Positions 29,835-40,800 of a DNA stretch of 64,000 bases are shown one piece after another; within the stretch, counting starts at the first letter, position 1, and every line of letters starts with the position of its first letter. The notes under the pieces were generated by a model. That model made no database searches and had not been told where the DNA came from. It saw only the letters and a list, made by a program, of their open reading frames with translations. The DNA comes from Yamadazyma tenuis (lineage: Eukaryota > Ascomycota > Pichiomycetes > Serinales > Debaryomycetaceae). Both the position numbers and the translations under genes were made by a program. Location: NCBI RefSeq assembly GCF_029203305.1, contig NC_089461.1, positions 2,294,001 through 2,358,000 on the forward strand, read 5' to 3'.

Positions 29835-31562
29835 CTATAACCCGTCAAACCTTCGTATTCCGTGTTCATGTTGTTGCATATTTCGCAACTGTTTGGTGGT
29901 CAATTGCTTGGTCTTGGGTTTTTTAACTGACAGAGTTTCTTCCAAGTCCTTAGCATGAGATTCGAAGTTGATTAGTCTCTTTTTTGGCTTCAAGTTATCG
30001 AATCTTCTCTTACGCTGGAGCTTTGGGAGTCCCGATTGGTCCTTTTCAGAGTCCAGATCTGATGGATCTATTTTATCTGAATCTTCATTATCTGATTCTC
30101 CATTATCTGAATCTTCATTATTTGATTCTTCAGCACTTTCAGCATCTGAATCTTTTTCATTTGAGTTTTCAGAACCTTTTGCATCCAAATTTTTATCATC
30201 TGGGTCGCCAGCACTTTTAGCCTCCAAATCTTCACCATCTGAATCTCCAGTGTCATCACTAAAACTGGCCGAGTCACTTCCGCTATCATCGTCACTATCA
30301 CTATCACTGTCACTGTCACTTCCGCTATCACTTCCATTAACTTCGTCTGATTTCTGACTTTCGTCGGACCAAATCTTCAAAGTGTCCATTCCTGCACTTA
30401 TTAATCTGTAGCTATAGTCGATATCCAAGTTTCCAACCTCATCTACAGCGCCGTATTTCCCAAATGAACTGGAATGTACTCTTGTTTCTTGTACTTTCCC
30501 CATCTTGTAGTTGATTCTGTGCAAAAGCCCGTCAGCATCTCCACACCAAACTGAGTTGGTCATCTCATCTGTATCACAATTCATACTAGGAACAATAGTA
30601 TCTAGGCTCACTCCCTTGTTGACTTTGATTCGAGAAAGCTGATCACGCCAGTGGTTCTTGGAGTTCTTCCAAATGGTGATAATTCCTTCTCCATGGGATA
30701 CCAATACTGTATCGTTTTTATTATCGTTAACATGATCGGAAGCATAGCACATAGCAAGTAATTCGTCTTCTTGATCATCTGACTGAGTGACGATCCCTTT
30801 TCGAATGTCGATATGGGAAAGGGTCGTAGATCCTAAAGTCAAGTAGTGGTAAGCAGATACAGCAGGCATAGGAAGTATGTGGTTGATACAATCATCATGT
30901 GCCTTATCGACCTTGAACATGAGTTTATTCTTCGATAAGTTGGAACTGTCGTAAACTAAAACATGTCCATTCTCAGTACCAGCCAAGATGAAAGGATTGG
31001 TAGCAGAGTGACACATTTTGGTCATCTTATCGTCTTCTTCCAAAAAGTGTTGGGAAACTTCCACTTTACCTGAAACTTTTCCCGTTTCTGTGTTTGCCTT
31101 TTTGATTATATGATCTGTACCAGCAGTATAGATATTTTCACCAATAGAGTTTGGAAGAGGATCAAACAAAATCGACCGACACGACCCTTTATGTCTCTTT
31201 GTCTTCCATAATGTTTTCACCATCGAGTTGTTGATGTCTGTGGCATCGTCCACCACAGTCCACCATTTTTGTTTCAGTTGTGATACGGAACTGATGATTG
31301 CTGACGTCTTCCCAGTCTTAAAGGCCTCAGTTTGCTGTTTTGTATGTGTGGCCCTGTTGGCAGTTTGATACTCTTCAAGCTGTTCTGCATCATACGAAGT
31401 GCAAAATACATGGCCTGTAGCAAGACCTTGTGCAATAATCGGTCTGGTTGGATGTGCTGCTACCGAAAAAAGTGGATCAGGGTAGTTGATCTCAAGGATA
31501 GGAGAAACCTTTGATTCCAAAACTCGAGCGGCATTGGCAGCATTCGACTTTTTCTTCCCCAT
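29835..31562 (-). CDS. JIP5: WD-repeat ribosome biogenesis protein Jip5
   Basis: A 575-residue homologue of yeast Jip5 / human WDR55, needed for large-subunit rRNA processing. The family start [30 protein letters not shown] is recognisable (in part: [13 protein letters not shown]). WD-like blades follow to about residue 400: [64 protein letters not shown]. The C-terminal third is an acidic Ser/Asp/Glu low-complexity tract (repeats such as [10 protein letters not shown] and [10 protein letters not shown]), then a basic tail with [17 protein letters not shown] element (GCGATGAG, 31605-31612) lies 43 bp before the start, as expected for ribosome-biogenesis regulons. Confidence 0.9.
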   Translation of the reverse strand: MGKKKSNAANAARVLESKVSPILEINYPDPLFSVAAHPTRPIIAQGLATGHVFCTSYDAEQLEEYQTANRATHTKQQTEAFKTGKTSAIISSVSQLKQKWWTVVDDATDINNSMVKTLWKTKRHKGSCRSILFDPLPNSIGENIYTAGTDHIIKKANTETGKVSGKVEVSQHFLEEDDKMTKMCHSATNPFILAGTENGHVLVYDSSNLSKNKLMFKVDKAHDDCINHILPMPAVSAYHYLTLGSTTLSHIDIRKGIVTQSDDQEDELLAMCYASDHVNDNKNDTVLVSHGEGIITIWKNSKNHWRDQLSRIKVNKGVSLDTIVPSMNCDTDEMTNSVWCGDADGLLHRINYKMGKVQETRVHSSSFGKYGAVDEVGNLDIDYSYRLISAGMDTLKIWSDESQKSDEVNGSDSGSDSDSDSDSDDDSGSDSASFSDDTGDSDGEDLEAKSAGDPDDKNLDAKGSENSNEKDSDAESAEESNNEDSDNGESDNEDSDKIDPSDLDSEKDQSGLPKLQRKRRFDNLKPKKRLINFESHAKDLEETLSVKKPKTKQLTTKQLRNMQQHEHGIRRFDGL

Positions 31563-31604
31563 ACTTCTTTTGGTATTGATTGAATTTAATCGAGTATTTA
31601 CGCG

Positions 31605-31612
31605 GCGATGAG
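31605..31612 (+). promoter_or_regulatory. PAC element GCGATGAG upstream of JIP5
   Basis: An exact match to the PAC box (GCGATGAG) recognised by Dot6/Tod6 in ribosome-biogenesis promoters. It lies 43 bp upstream of the JIP5 start, and a repeat of ATGAG follows. The role is inferred from position and the known motif. Confidence 0.6.
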
Positions 31613-31733
31613 ATGAGATGGATGCGAAATTACACTAATATATTTTTATTATACCAGAATAACAAACATGGTATGCATACACATATAATACTAAGCAAGA
31701 ATAAAAAAATGAACAGTTAAACAACAAACATGA

Positions 31734-34700
31734 CTAGAAAATGTCTGGGCAATTTTCCATCTTATGCTCTTTTCTTGATTGCCAGTAATTACCTTTGAAT
31801 TCCCAAAAGGCGTCTCCAGTGACTGGGTGCTTTCGCTTTACGAACCAGAGTGGCTTGTAGTTCTCTCTCTTGAGCTCTCTTTCCTTTCTTGCAGCTCTCT
31901 GCTTCTCTTCAACCCGATGCTTTTCCAGAGATGCCTTGTCATATTGGCCATCTTCCATGGCTCTTTGATCTGGTCTTAATCTGGTATCGGTTGGTGCAAC
32001 GAACTTCTTCAAGTTCTCATCAAGACCGTTCAAAGTAACCGCAAAGGCTGTCAAATTGAATGGGATTTTAGGCCTTGGAGCAGCTTGCCAAATGAGGAAT
32101 GCACCACCCAGAAATGGGTCTTTGCTGAAATTATTATTGGTAGAATCAGACTTGCTAACCAAAGAAGCACGTCTTTGTTCCTCATTAGGATTCGTTTGCA
32201 GTAACCTTTTACCAAAAATCTTAGAATTCCAGTGTCCACCAATAGCCCATTTAGGGTTTCCATCCTTGTCAACGACAGTTCCACTCAACTGGTAAGCTGA
32301 TGATGCCCTCCAACCTCTTTGTTTCAAGTCAACAATGATCTTGTCTCCAGTAGTATGGTTGGTAACCTCCATCTCACCAAAGTTATCGACAGTTGGATTA
32401 CCAACAATAATACCCACAACAGAAGTGTTGACCTTTTTCCAACTGTATAACTCTTCCGCTACTTTGTTGCCATTGACATCAATTACACCTGCATCTGGCC
32501 TTATGACACAGAACATCTTACCCAAATGCTTGAAGTCAAAAGATCTTCCTCTAAACTTGGAATCAACAGCATTTTCACCGTAGTAATCCCACTTGATAGA
32601 TTCAGCTTTACATGCACTGATTGGAGGATGGTGACTGACCTGCTCAGTCATAACTCTGTAGTTCTTGTCAGGACGGGCATATTCAAAAGTTTCACCAAGC
32701 AATGGATTGAAAGGTTTGGCAATTCTGTTGATGGTAGACGCATATTCTGAGGCACCAAACGCAGCAACATAAATGGTACGTAAGGAAGAGTCTTCAAAAG
32801 TTGCAGCATGGTCCAACAAATCTGAATACTCAACATCCTCAATCAATCTTTGCAATAATGAGGTGCACTCGTTGAAAGATACAGGTAAAGTCATTCTTGT
32901 CATATCTTTACCAATCATGGACTTTAAGATACCCCAGAGACCAACCTTGGGTCTATCATCTTCGTCCAATTTCAATTTAGTTCTTGGTGGATTTTCGTAT
33001 CCCAAGAATGAACCTTCAGTTTCCACCATCTGTTTGTGCTTTTGCTGCACTCCATTGAGTTGTTCCTTGGGTACTTCATTTTCTTCAAAGGTCTTAGGAT
33101 CAACGGATAATGTTTTGGTGTCAGACTCAATTGAAACTGCATCTTGAGATTCAGAGACAACAGCAGTTTCAGCTCTTACGCTTTCTGGCTGCTTTTGACC
33201 TTCAGTTAACTCTTCGTCAAAAGATTCGGATAACTCATCTGCATCGAAGAATTCGTCATCTGAGTCGTTAAGAAGGTTTTCAATAACTTGTTCAGAAACA
33301 CCAGTATTCAAACTGGCATTGATCATACTAATTCTAGACTCGGAGCTACCTTCGGAAGCAAGCGTACCTGCTCCCAAAGCCGAAGTTACAGGAGGACTTC
33401 CCGGGGTTGAAGGACCAGCAGACGATTTGGAGGTTAGATACTTCTTCAATTGTTTCTTCTTACCTTCAAACTCAGCCAATTTCTCTTCTCTGCTGGCAAT
33501 TTCCTTTTCTAATTGTCGAATAGAGTTTTCCCATAACTTGTTGACTTCTAGTTGTCTATCAAACCTTTTTGCGTTCTTGGCATCTTTGTTTGAAATCAAG
33601 CCATTGTACTTGGAGAACAAGTCTTGGATAACACCCAAGGTATTAGAACCCACTTTACAAATCTCCAAGTCTAAACTTTCTGGAGATTTCAATACGTTTG
33701 AGAATAAATCCAAAAGACTCCTAATCTCAACCTCCAATGACCCTTTTACGGTAGAAATTTCGTCACTCAAATTCTTGTTACCGGGAGTTTTGATCATTGA
33801 ACCGTCCTCGCTGTAGTAGTCATCGTCATCGTCTTCATCATCTTCTTCATCTCCGTCAAAGTCAAAGTTTTCGTTGTCAGTCTCAACATAACTTAATTGA
33901 TCGAATTGCCCTCCTGGAGCCTTCAATGTAGACTTTTCGTAGATCTTACCAAGGTTTGGACTATCCATGCTCTTCTTGTAAGTACTTGACCTGGAAAGTG
34001 AGTTGGAATCCTCGTCTTTGCTGTCCAATGAATTCAAAGAAACATGGCTACCGGTTCTCTTGTGTTTCCGTCTCAAACTAAGCAAATGACGCTTACCTTC
34101 AGTTGGCTCAATTTCAGTGCTAATTCTGTTAGTGGTAGGACTCGAAGGTGTCTTAGAATCATCTCCTTCAGGACTTGGGCTCAAAGGAGCAGAACCATTC
34201 AGGCTGCTCACTTGTCTGCCTCCTCTCTTTTTGAGATTATCTTTAGCATACGTTATAGCATTCTGCAAGTTCCAAACCCATCTGTTGGTCTCAATTGGGT
34301 GGTTTGCTCTTAAGTGCCATCTGATTCCATTCTTGCCAATGATTTCGAACTTCAACTTTTCCGACGAATCCAAGTGCAAAGAAGCAAATCCCAAATTGAG
34401 AGAACCCCTACAAGCATTGTTGGTATCGTCTTGATTGGTATAATACGACAAGATGCCCCTTTCATCCAACACAAAGTATCTCAACTTGTAACCCGAGGCA
34501 AAGTTTGTCCATTTCTTCAAGTAGCCCTTATAGGTGGGAGCACTGACAGTTTTGGAACTGGTGGGGTTCATGGCTGGGTCCATGATGGTCTGGTCTCTAG
34601 AAGCTGCTTTGAGCAACTTTCTAATTGGATCGCTCTTATTGTGGATCAAGTCAATAGGTAACTTACCTCGCTTGTCTCTCTTGAACGGATCACCACCGTG

Positions 34701-35324
34701 GGTCAAAATCCAGTCACACATTTGCAAATCACCCTTGGCGATGAACTCGTGCAACACCGTATTCCCAGTTTCGGGATCGGCACCGTTTATATCCAACAAT
34801 TCAGCAGCTCTGGGGTTGCCGACCAACAACCTCTCCAAGTTCTTGAAGTCTCTCTTGGTGAAGTACTCTCTCAATTGGCTGGCCAGTTTTTCAACAAACT
34901 TTGCTCGTTCATATTGCATCAACTGGACAATTGTCAAGTCTTTACACAATTCCACCGGCTGTTTTTTGTCCAAGTTGGTGGTGGTGTCGTTGATGTTGGG
35001 CAATGACAACAAGTATTTCACCACTTCTCCTCTGGAGGTCATAGCTGCCAAGTGTAAAGGGGTATTTCCATCTTGATCTTGGGAGTTGATATCCACAGTG
35101 AATTGTTGGGCATTGTTGACCAAGTACTGGATTGTAGATAATGGGGCCACTTGTACCGAGTAGTGCAAAATGGTGTGCTTTATCTGGATAATATCTTTGG
35201 TTTGAGTGGTCAGTTTTGTGGATAGTAAGGTTTCATTGACGGAATCAACTTTGGCGGTGTCTCCACTTCTTAAGGCATCCAAAAGTTTGAGTCGAAGCAA
35301 CGACGCATTTAACGGAGATCCCAT
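31734..35324 (-). CDS. OSH2: Oxysterol-binding protein, long OSH (OSH2/SWH1 type)
   Basis: A 1196-residue sterol/PI4P exchange protein working at ER contact sites. Ankyrin repeats lie at about 50-240 (DGNTPLHLAAMTSRGEVVKYLLSL in part: NTPLHLAAM; GNTVLHEFIAKGD). The PH domain is at about 262-360 (YKGYLKKWTNFASGYKLRYFVL in part: GYLKKWTNF). A Ser-rich linker has acidic runs, and a FFAT motif for VAP/Scs2 binding, EFFDADE, is near 695. The C-terminal ORD domain (from about 810) carries the family signature EQVSHHPPISA near 895 and PFNPLLGETFE. The domain order is that of S. cerevisiae Osh1/Swh1 and Osh2; which of the two it is cannot be decided here. Confidence 0.93.
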   Translation of the reverse strand: MGSPLNASLLRLKLLDALRSGDTAKVDSVNETLLSTKLTTQTKDIIQIKHTILHYSVQVAPLSTIQYLVNNAQQFTVDINSQDQDGNTPLHLAAMTSRGEVVKYLLSLPNINDTTTNLDKKQPVELCKDLTIVQLMQYERAKFVEKLASQLREYFTKRDFKNLERLLVGNPRAAELLDINGADPETGNTVLHEFIAKGDLQMCDWILTHGGDPFKRDKRGKLPIDLIHNKSDPIRKLLKAASRDQTIMDPAMNPTSSKTVSAPTYKGYLKKWTNFASGYKLRYFVLDERGILSYYTNQDDTNNACRGSLNLGFASLHLDSSEKLKFEIIGKNGIRWHLRANHPIETNRWVWNLQNAITYAKDNLKKRGGRQVSSLNGSAPLSPSPEGDDSKTPSSPTTNRISTEIEPTEGKRHLLSLRRKHKRTGSHVSLNSLDSKDEDSNSLSRSSTYKKSMDSPNLGKIYEKSTLKAPGGQFDQLSYVETDNENFDFDGDEEDDEDDDDDYYSEDGSMIKTPGNKNLSDEISTVKGSLEVEIRSLLDLFSNVLKSPESLDLEICKVGSNTLGVIQDLFSKYNGLISNKDAKNAKRFDRQLEVNKLWENSIRQLEKEIASREEKLAEFEGKKKQLKKYLTSKSSAGPSTPGSPPVTSALGAGTLASEGSSESRISMINASLNTGVSEQVIENLLNDSDDEFFDADELSESFDEELTEGQKQPESVRAETAVVSESQDAVSIESDTKTLSVDPKTFEENEVPKEQLNGVQQKHKQMVETEGSFLGYENPPRTKLKLDEDDRPKVGLWGILKSMIGKDMTRMTLPVSFNECTSLLQRLIEDVEYSDLLDHAATFEDSSLRTIYVAAFGASEYASTINRIAKPFNPLLGETFEYARPDKNYRVMTEQVSHHPPISACKAESIKWDYYGENAVDSKFRGRSFDFKHLGKMFCVIRPDAGVIDVNGNKVAEELYSWKKVNTSVVGIIVGNPTVDNFGEMEVTNHTTGDKIIVDLKQRGWRASSAYQLSGTVVDKDGNPKWAIGGHWNSKIFGKRLLQTNPNEEQRRASLVSKSDSTNNNFSKDPFLGGAFLIWQAAPRPKIPFNLTAFAVTLNGLDENLKKFVAPTDTRLRPDQRAMEDGQYDKASLEKHRVEEKQRAARKERELKRENYKPLWFVKRKHPVTGDAFWEFKGNYWQSRKEHKMENCPDIF

Positions 35325-35593
35325 GGTATGTATCTATCGGGATCTATCACTGGAAATGTGTACAATATACGCTCAGACGAAAAAATAGGGGGTGATGTGA
35401 TGACTAAAGAATAGCAAGGTATTTGAGGTGTAACTTTCGAGTGTCGCTCTCATCAAAATTAGCCAACAACAGGGGGCTGTGTGCAGGCGAGAGAGCAATG
35501 CGCTGTTGGCCCCGCGCTGGAACCAATCTGCCGCTGCGCGTGGGCCGGGCATTTGAGTTTCGCGATGCCATCAAGTGATTTTCATCCGCAACC

Positions 35594-35974
35594 ATGGACA
35601 AGAAACGAAGTCGTGAAGACTCTGACACTCACTATAGTACCAAGGAAAAGAAAGTACGTCTTGACCCCAGAATAAGTCAAACATTGTACATACAAAACCT
35701 TAATGACAAAATCAGCCCCGAAACGACCCGGGCAAATCTCTATTTGTTGTGCACCAGCTTTGGGGATGTAATTGACATAATTATCAAACCAAAGAGCAAG
35801 CGAATGAGGGGACAAGCTCACGTGGTATTCAGCAATATCACAGAAGCCCAAGTGGCTCTCACCCGACTTCAGGAACAAAAGTTCTTTGGAAAGTCCATAA
35901 AAGCAGCTTTTGCTCATAAGAAGTCCAAGTTGATCAAGCGTATCGAGCTACATGACCAACAAGAGGAAGTCTGA
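35594..35974 (+). CDS. MSL1: U2 snRNP B''-like protein Msl1
   Basis: A 126-residue single-RRM protein. RNP2 is TLYIQNLNDKI and RNP1 is RGQAHVVFSN, in the U1A/U2B'' style, with no second RRM. S. cerevisiae Msl1 (111 residues) is the U2B'' homologue that binds U2 snRNA stem-loop IV with Lea1. The 30-residue charged start (MDKKRSREDSD) precedes the RRM. The gene is convergent with HEM14. Confidence 0.88.
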   Translation: MDKKRSREDSDTHYSTKEKKVRLDPRISQTLYIQNLNDKISPETTRANLYLLCTSFGDVIDIIIKPKSKRMRGQAHVVFSNITEAQVALTRLQEQKFFGKSIKAAFAHKKSKLIKRIELHDQQEEV

Positions 35975-36030
35975 TACTACTGTACCATATAATCTATATA
36001 CATGTATTTTAGCAGCACTGTAAGGTGACT

Positions 36031-36063
36031 GCATCATCAACGAGTTTAATACACAATCGGGAA
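36031..36063 (-). repeat. Degenerate copy of the HEM14 3' end
   Basis: The 33 bp at 36031-36063 match the HEM14 tail at 36152-36186 except for about three substitutions and a one-base gap. TACATGT-(A)TTTTAG/TTTTGG words near 35998, 36074 and 36122 accompany the copies. This looks like an old tandem duplication of the last codons of HEM14 plus downstream sequence. Confidence 0.7.
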
Positions 36064-36139
36064 ATATCTATATACATGTTTTAGTAGCACCACTGCATTA
36101 GTACTCAATTGGAGAAAGTATGTACATGTTTTGGTAACC

Positions 36140-37765
36140 CTATAATAGGAGTGCATCATCCAACGAGTTCATCACACAATCGGGAACGCCCACTCCTCTT
36201 CCAAAGCACATTCCACCAACGGAAAGCCGATTGGATTCCAGGTTCAAGAGATCATGGACCTTGGTTTTGGTGTTCTCGTACCCGACATTATACTGGGGTA
36301 TGCAGTTTCGGTGCATATTATATGAAATGACAATATCTTTGTCTGTGAGAGCTACCCTTTTATCATCGGTACGTTGTTCATCACGGAGAATGATATTGAA
36401 GTCGTTCAAGTCCACATCAAACACTTTTTCCAACGTTGTTTTAACTGCCTTCAACGAGAGTTCCGTGGATGGTATCCCCAGTTGGTACCAGTGACCTCCT
36501 AACATCATGGTCATATTTGTGGATTTAACACTGTTAGAAGAAGGCTCATCGCTCAATGGATAGACATGACCTGCGATGTCAGAATCAAATATCGTTCCCA
36601 ACAAATACTCTTTGTTTCTAGCCGATTTGGGGACCAAAAAGCCAAACCCACTAATGTCTTTGTGTTTTATGTTGGGGTTGGGAGAGTATATGTTGGCCAT
36701 GAACACACTCACATATTCGATGCTCTTCAACTGATCTGCAAGCGAGGTAGAATCCACAAGCTTAGCTAGACTATTGACATTAATGGTTGACCTTATATGG
36801 TCAAATTGCAAAGAGGTTCCGTCTGCTATTTTCACAACTCCAGAGTCCGTACACACCTCGGTGATTTTGGTGTTGAACATGAACTTGACCTTGGGATTGT
36901 GCTGCAAAACGCTTGTGATCATCCGGGGGTACACTGCCAATGTATCTTTCATAGCAACAATTGGGTGTCCTTTGAGAGCAACCCGTAGATTGGTCAAGTT
37001 TGAAGATGATGCCACCTTCTGTTCGTACGATTTCAACGACTCAGGTAAACTTGTCTGTGTTCTTCGAGCTCGCTCTTCCCGGCTGAAAATATACTTCATT
37101 CCAGACTTTAGCATGGGCTTTATGATGGAGCCATCGTTTTGTTCGTACTTCTGAAGGCTCGGAAAGAGTGACTTTACGCTAAGCTTGGAAATATCCCCGG
37201 CATAGATGCCGTGCAAAATAGCACTAAGAATTCGATCAGTTAGCAAAGTACTTCCAAACCTTCTTTTAAAGAACTGTTCGACACTTTCATCTTTCGAGTC
37301 TCCTTTTCTGTTCCAAAAGTCTCTCACAATGCTCCCAGAAAGCCCATGAGAAAGTTCAGATCCACTGAACTTCACAAACGAGCCAAATGAATGAGGAACA
37401 GGGACGATGTTATAGTTGGAGTCCAAGAGATACTTTCTATTCGCAACCGAACTAGACTTCATCACCATGATCTGATTGGAATAGCCGTTTTGTACAAGCA
37501 TATCCAAGATCAACAAGGTTCCATCACTGACTCCACGTAGCGTTCTTGGGCCTTTTTCAAGTGTTATTTGGCTGTTTGTGTTTTGTAATTCTGTGGTTTG
37601 AATCCAGCCACCAGTCTTCGAGCCTGACTCCAAAATAGTCACAGACAAGTCTGGTCGAAGCTTGGTCAAGAAGTACGCAAATGAGAGACCAGAGACTCCG
37701 GCTCCTATAATCCCAACCGATCCATTTGGTGGAGGTTTGCGTAGTATTCTCTGTGCGATAGACAT
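36140..37765 (-). CDS. HEM14: Protoporphyrinogen IX oxidase Hem14
   Basis: The penultimate step of heme synthesis, on the mitochondrial inner membrane: protoporphyrinogen IX to protoporphyrin IX with FAD. The 541-residue protein opens with the FAD dinucleotide fold VGIIGAGVSGLSFAYF (about 17-32) and the ESGSKTGGWIQT motif. It has LEKGPRTLRG, then the family regions DRILSAILHGIYAGD and KDISGFGFLVPKSA, and a C-terminal FAD contact GVGYENTKTKVHDLL...GGMCFGRGVGVPDCV (parts shown). It matches S. cerevisiae Hem14 in size (539). A 33-bp degenerate copy of its 3' end lies downstream. Confidence 0.93.
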   Translation of the reverse strand: MSIAQRILRKPPPNGSVGIIGAGVSGLSFAYFLTKLRPDLSVTILESGSKTGGWIQTTELQNTNSQITLEKGPRTLRGVSDGTLLILDMLVQNGYSNQIMVMKSSSVANRKYLLDSNYNIVPVPHSFGSFVKFSGSELSHGLSGSIVRDFWNRKGDSKDESVEQFFKRRFGSTLLTDRILSAILHGIYAGDISKLSVKSLFPSLQKYEQNDGSIIKPMLKSGMKYIFSREERARRTQTSLPESLKSYEQKVASSSNLTNLRVALKGHPIVAMKDTLAVYPRMITSVLQHNPKVKFMFNTKITEVCTDSGVVKIADGTSLQFDHIRSTINVNSLAKLVDSTSLADQLKSIEYVSVFMANIYSPNPNIKHKDISGFGFLVPKSARNKEYLLGTIFDSDIAGHVYPLSDEPSSNSVKSTNMTMMLGGHWYQLGIPSTELSLKAVKTTLEKVFDVDLNDFNIILRDEQRTDDKRVALTDKDIVISYNMHRNCIPQYNVGYENTKTKVHDLLNLESNRLSVGGMCFGRGVGVPDCVMNSLDDALLL

Positions 37766-37891
37766 GCAGTTGATTATTTTTCACTTGTTGTGTGATAAAT
37801 GGTTCGCGACAAAACAGGTTGCAAATTTGGTCGTTTAGATAGTATATCTATTAACTAAGTACTTACCTAGTTTCAAGACACCTTAACCCTT

Positions 37892-40800
37892 TTAATATGT
37901 GTGGTAGATATCTTGAAACTGCTTTCCTTCTGTTATGACCAGAAGGTTATCGGTAGAAAGCTTGTTGTGTGTTGTGACGGTATTTTGCTTTGCTAAAGGC
38001 AAGTTGGACTCGGTACTGGTGTTTCTGAGGAGTGGAAGTCTTTGGTCAAACGTGGATGAGTGGGACATAATACTCAAGTTGGTCTCACTATCATTGGGTA
38101 GTCTATTGTAGCCTTGATCCAATGATATTTCACTATCGTTGACTGCTTGGTACATCTTCTGCGAGGGAGACAGCTTTTTCTTTACAAGACCATCAGGACC
38201 TTCCGCAATATGTATGCCAGTGGAATAATCCCCGACAGGTTCGCTGGGTGTCGTAGGAAAAGGATCGGGATCACTGTCTTTTTCAATTCTACGATCGACA
38301 ACTTTATTGGTTTCCTCACTGATACCAACTCCCTCATTGGCATCCACACTGGTTTCAGCCCCGATTCTCTCAACAAAAAGAGGCCCACTTGAACTTGCAT
38401 TACTCTCAGCACTAAGAGACTCCATAACACTGCTCTTATCCTCCGTATTACGAGAGGAGCTATTGCTTGTAACTGCAGTGCTCGAGGTGTCTGCAGCAAC
38501 TCCAGAGGCCACACTAGAGATATCTTGAATAGAATCCAAAGATACCGATTCCACTGGATCAGCCCCCACAGACTCAAACGACAGCAACGAATTAGAGTTA
38601 GACAACTTTTGTGGATTCAAACTTCCAGTAATCGACAACTTGGAGTCACTATGCACCATAGGAATCGACGAGGTGTTTGTGGGCGACACACTCAATGCAT
38701 TATCAGAAGTGCCAGTAATGCTGTTGGTGAAGCTGATAGTGGGAGGAGCAAATGAGCTAACCAAAGATGTTCTTAAACGTGACGATCGCAGATAAGCTAG
38801 GGCCTCCGACGTAGATCGATTATTAACCACCGCATCGATATTCAAGGGTCCAGAAAATTCATCCAAGTTGGTCAACTCACTTCCAGGTTCGTAGGCAGGA
38901 GGCTCAGCACTGGGAAAGTCATTATCAATGGAAATGGAGGGGACTCTACTCAAAGCATCCTCCGAAACCAGAAAAGATCTTGTAATTGGCGAAGATACGG
39001 GGGAAGTGGCTTCTTCAAAAGTCGGTAAAGTGTCATCAACGTTTGCATTGTTCCAAGGTTTGATGGAGAAACCATTCCCCTTTATTTCACCGTTCTCGTT
39101 TCTGGTATACGCCGATGTATCGCTTTCAAAGTTAGGAGTTCTGAAGGATATGTTGGATTTGGTTACATGCGTTGTGTCTTCCGGAATCACATCAATCTCC
39201 TGGTACCTGGGTAACTGGATGGAATCATCATTACACTTGGAGCTCAACAAAATCAATGGGGTATCAACAACAACTTCATAATGGTGCATTCTGAAATTAT
39301 CCTTAGGATCTGGTTTCGATATTCTGAAACACACTTGTAACCTGTGATAAATTTGAATGTGACGGAAGTTCGAGTCGGGGTATAACGCTCTACCAACAGT
39401 GGTGAAGCCATGTTGAATATTCTCCTTATAATTGTTGTGACTTATTTCATGCATCAAAGCGGTTGAATCGGGAGTCAAGAATTCAATATCGTCTTCTGCA
39501 TGAGCAAATACCTCGTTGTGGCTGTGAGTCAAGTTTGTGGATAGAGCTCCAATAATCGGTGATGATGGAGGGAACGGAGCCGAACTAAGATTCTCACTGG
39601 ACACAATAGAAGCCTTTCTTGAAGTGGGATCTGAGTAGTTCGGAAGATGTTTCAACTCTTCTTCATTGTTCAAAGCTTGAATGATTTTATCGTTACGAGT
39701 GGTCAAAAATGGTAAACCAACATTGATATCCAAAGGACACGCAATCATGGTGTTCTCGGGCTCGGGGGCAATATCGACCCTTTTCTTAGGTTGTTTGCTT
39801 TGCGAATGGGAACTTGAACGATGCTTGCTCAACGGATCATCCAACCGCAAGTTCTCAAAATCGTTGTCTTGAATAGCTGTATTTGAATCAGGCTCGTAGC
39901 AGCTGAACAACAAGTTATTATCGGGACATTTAATGATCTCTTCCTTATAAGGCTCAGTATAGCCCGAGTGTTGTTTGTTTTTGGTCTTCAATTCGCACAC
40001 AGACACCACTCTTTCTCTAGGTTTATTGTCAGCCAACAGAGGTCTCAAATAGTAAGGGTCTTCCCCATCGAAATCATATTCTTTGGACATGTCATGGGAT
40101 GTGTACGTGATTCTTTCCAACACGTTGAACTTTATCCGCTTGATAATGACGTCCTTGACCAAGGGGACTATTTTAACGTTAATGGAATGCTCGGAACCCA
40201 AAGCAACATACTTTCTTGGAAAGGTGATGATATAGTGCAAAGCATCGTTCCAAACTCGGTTGACATAGATGGGTTTGTCGGCAATTGAGTTAGCAAGAGA
40301 AGGAGGAGTCCTAACCATTGGGAGACCAAAACTTCCTTGGACGTTTAACTTCCGATTCAACTTTTCCGAGTTTTTGTGGATGGAAACCGTCAATAAATGG
40401 TTCAAAGACCCGTTGATAGAAGTGATGGTCGGGGGTATATGCTCAGGTAACAAGATTGGCAACACAAACACATAGGTACCAGCCCTAAACATTTGTGGTC
40501 CATCTTCCAGAAAAGAGTCGTTATTCGAAGCACTCGACAGGTCTGTGATTGAGTCAGAGTCCAAAGATTGAGACTGTTTTCTCTTTGTCGACCCCTTGAT
40601 GTCTTTGAGCTTGTAATAACGCGTCCGGCGGGCCAAGTCATCAGGGTCGATTTTCTTCGACTTGAAGTCGCTCGAGTTCAGACTATTGACGTAGAAATCA
40701 GCATTATTCAAATTTCTCATCCACGACAACTTGCCGATTTTGAAGCGTTCCTTGTTATATGTTTTGTTGTAAGGGTCTCCTGTGGGCCAAAGAATATTAC

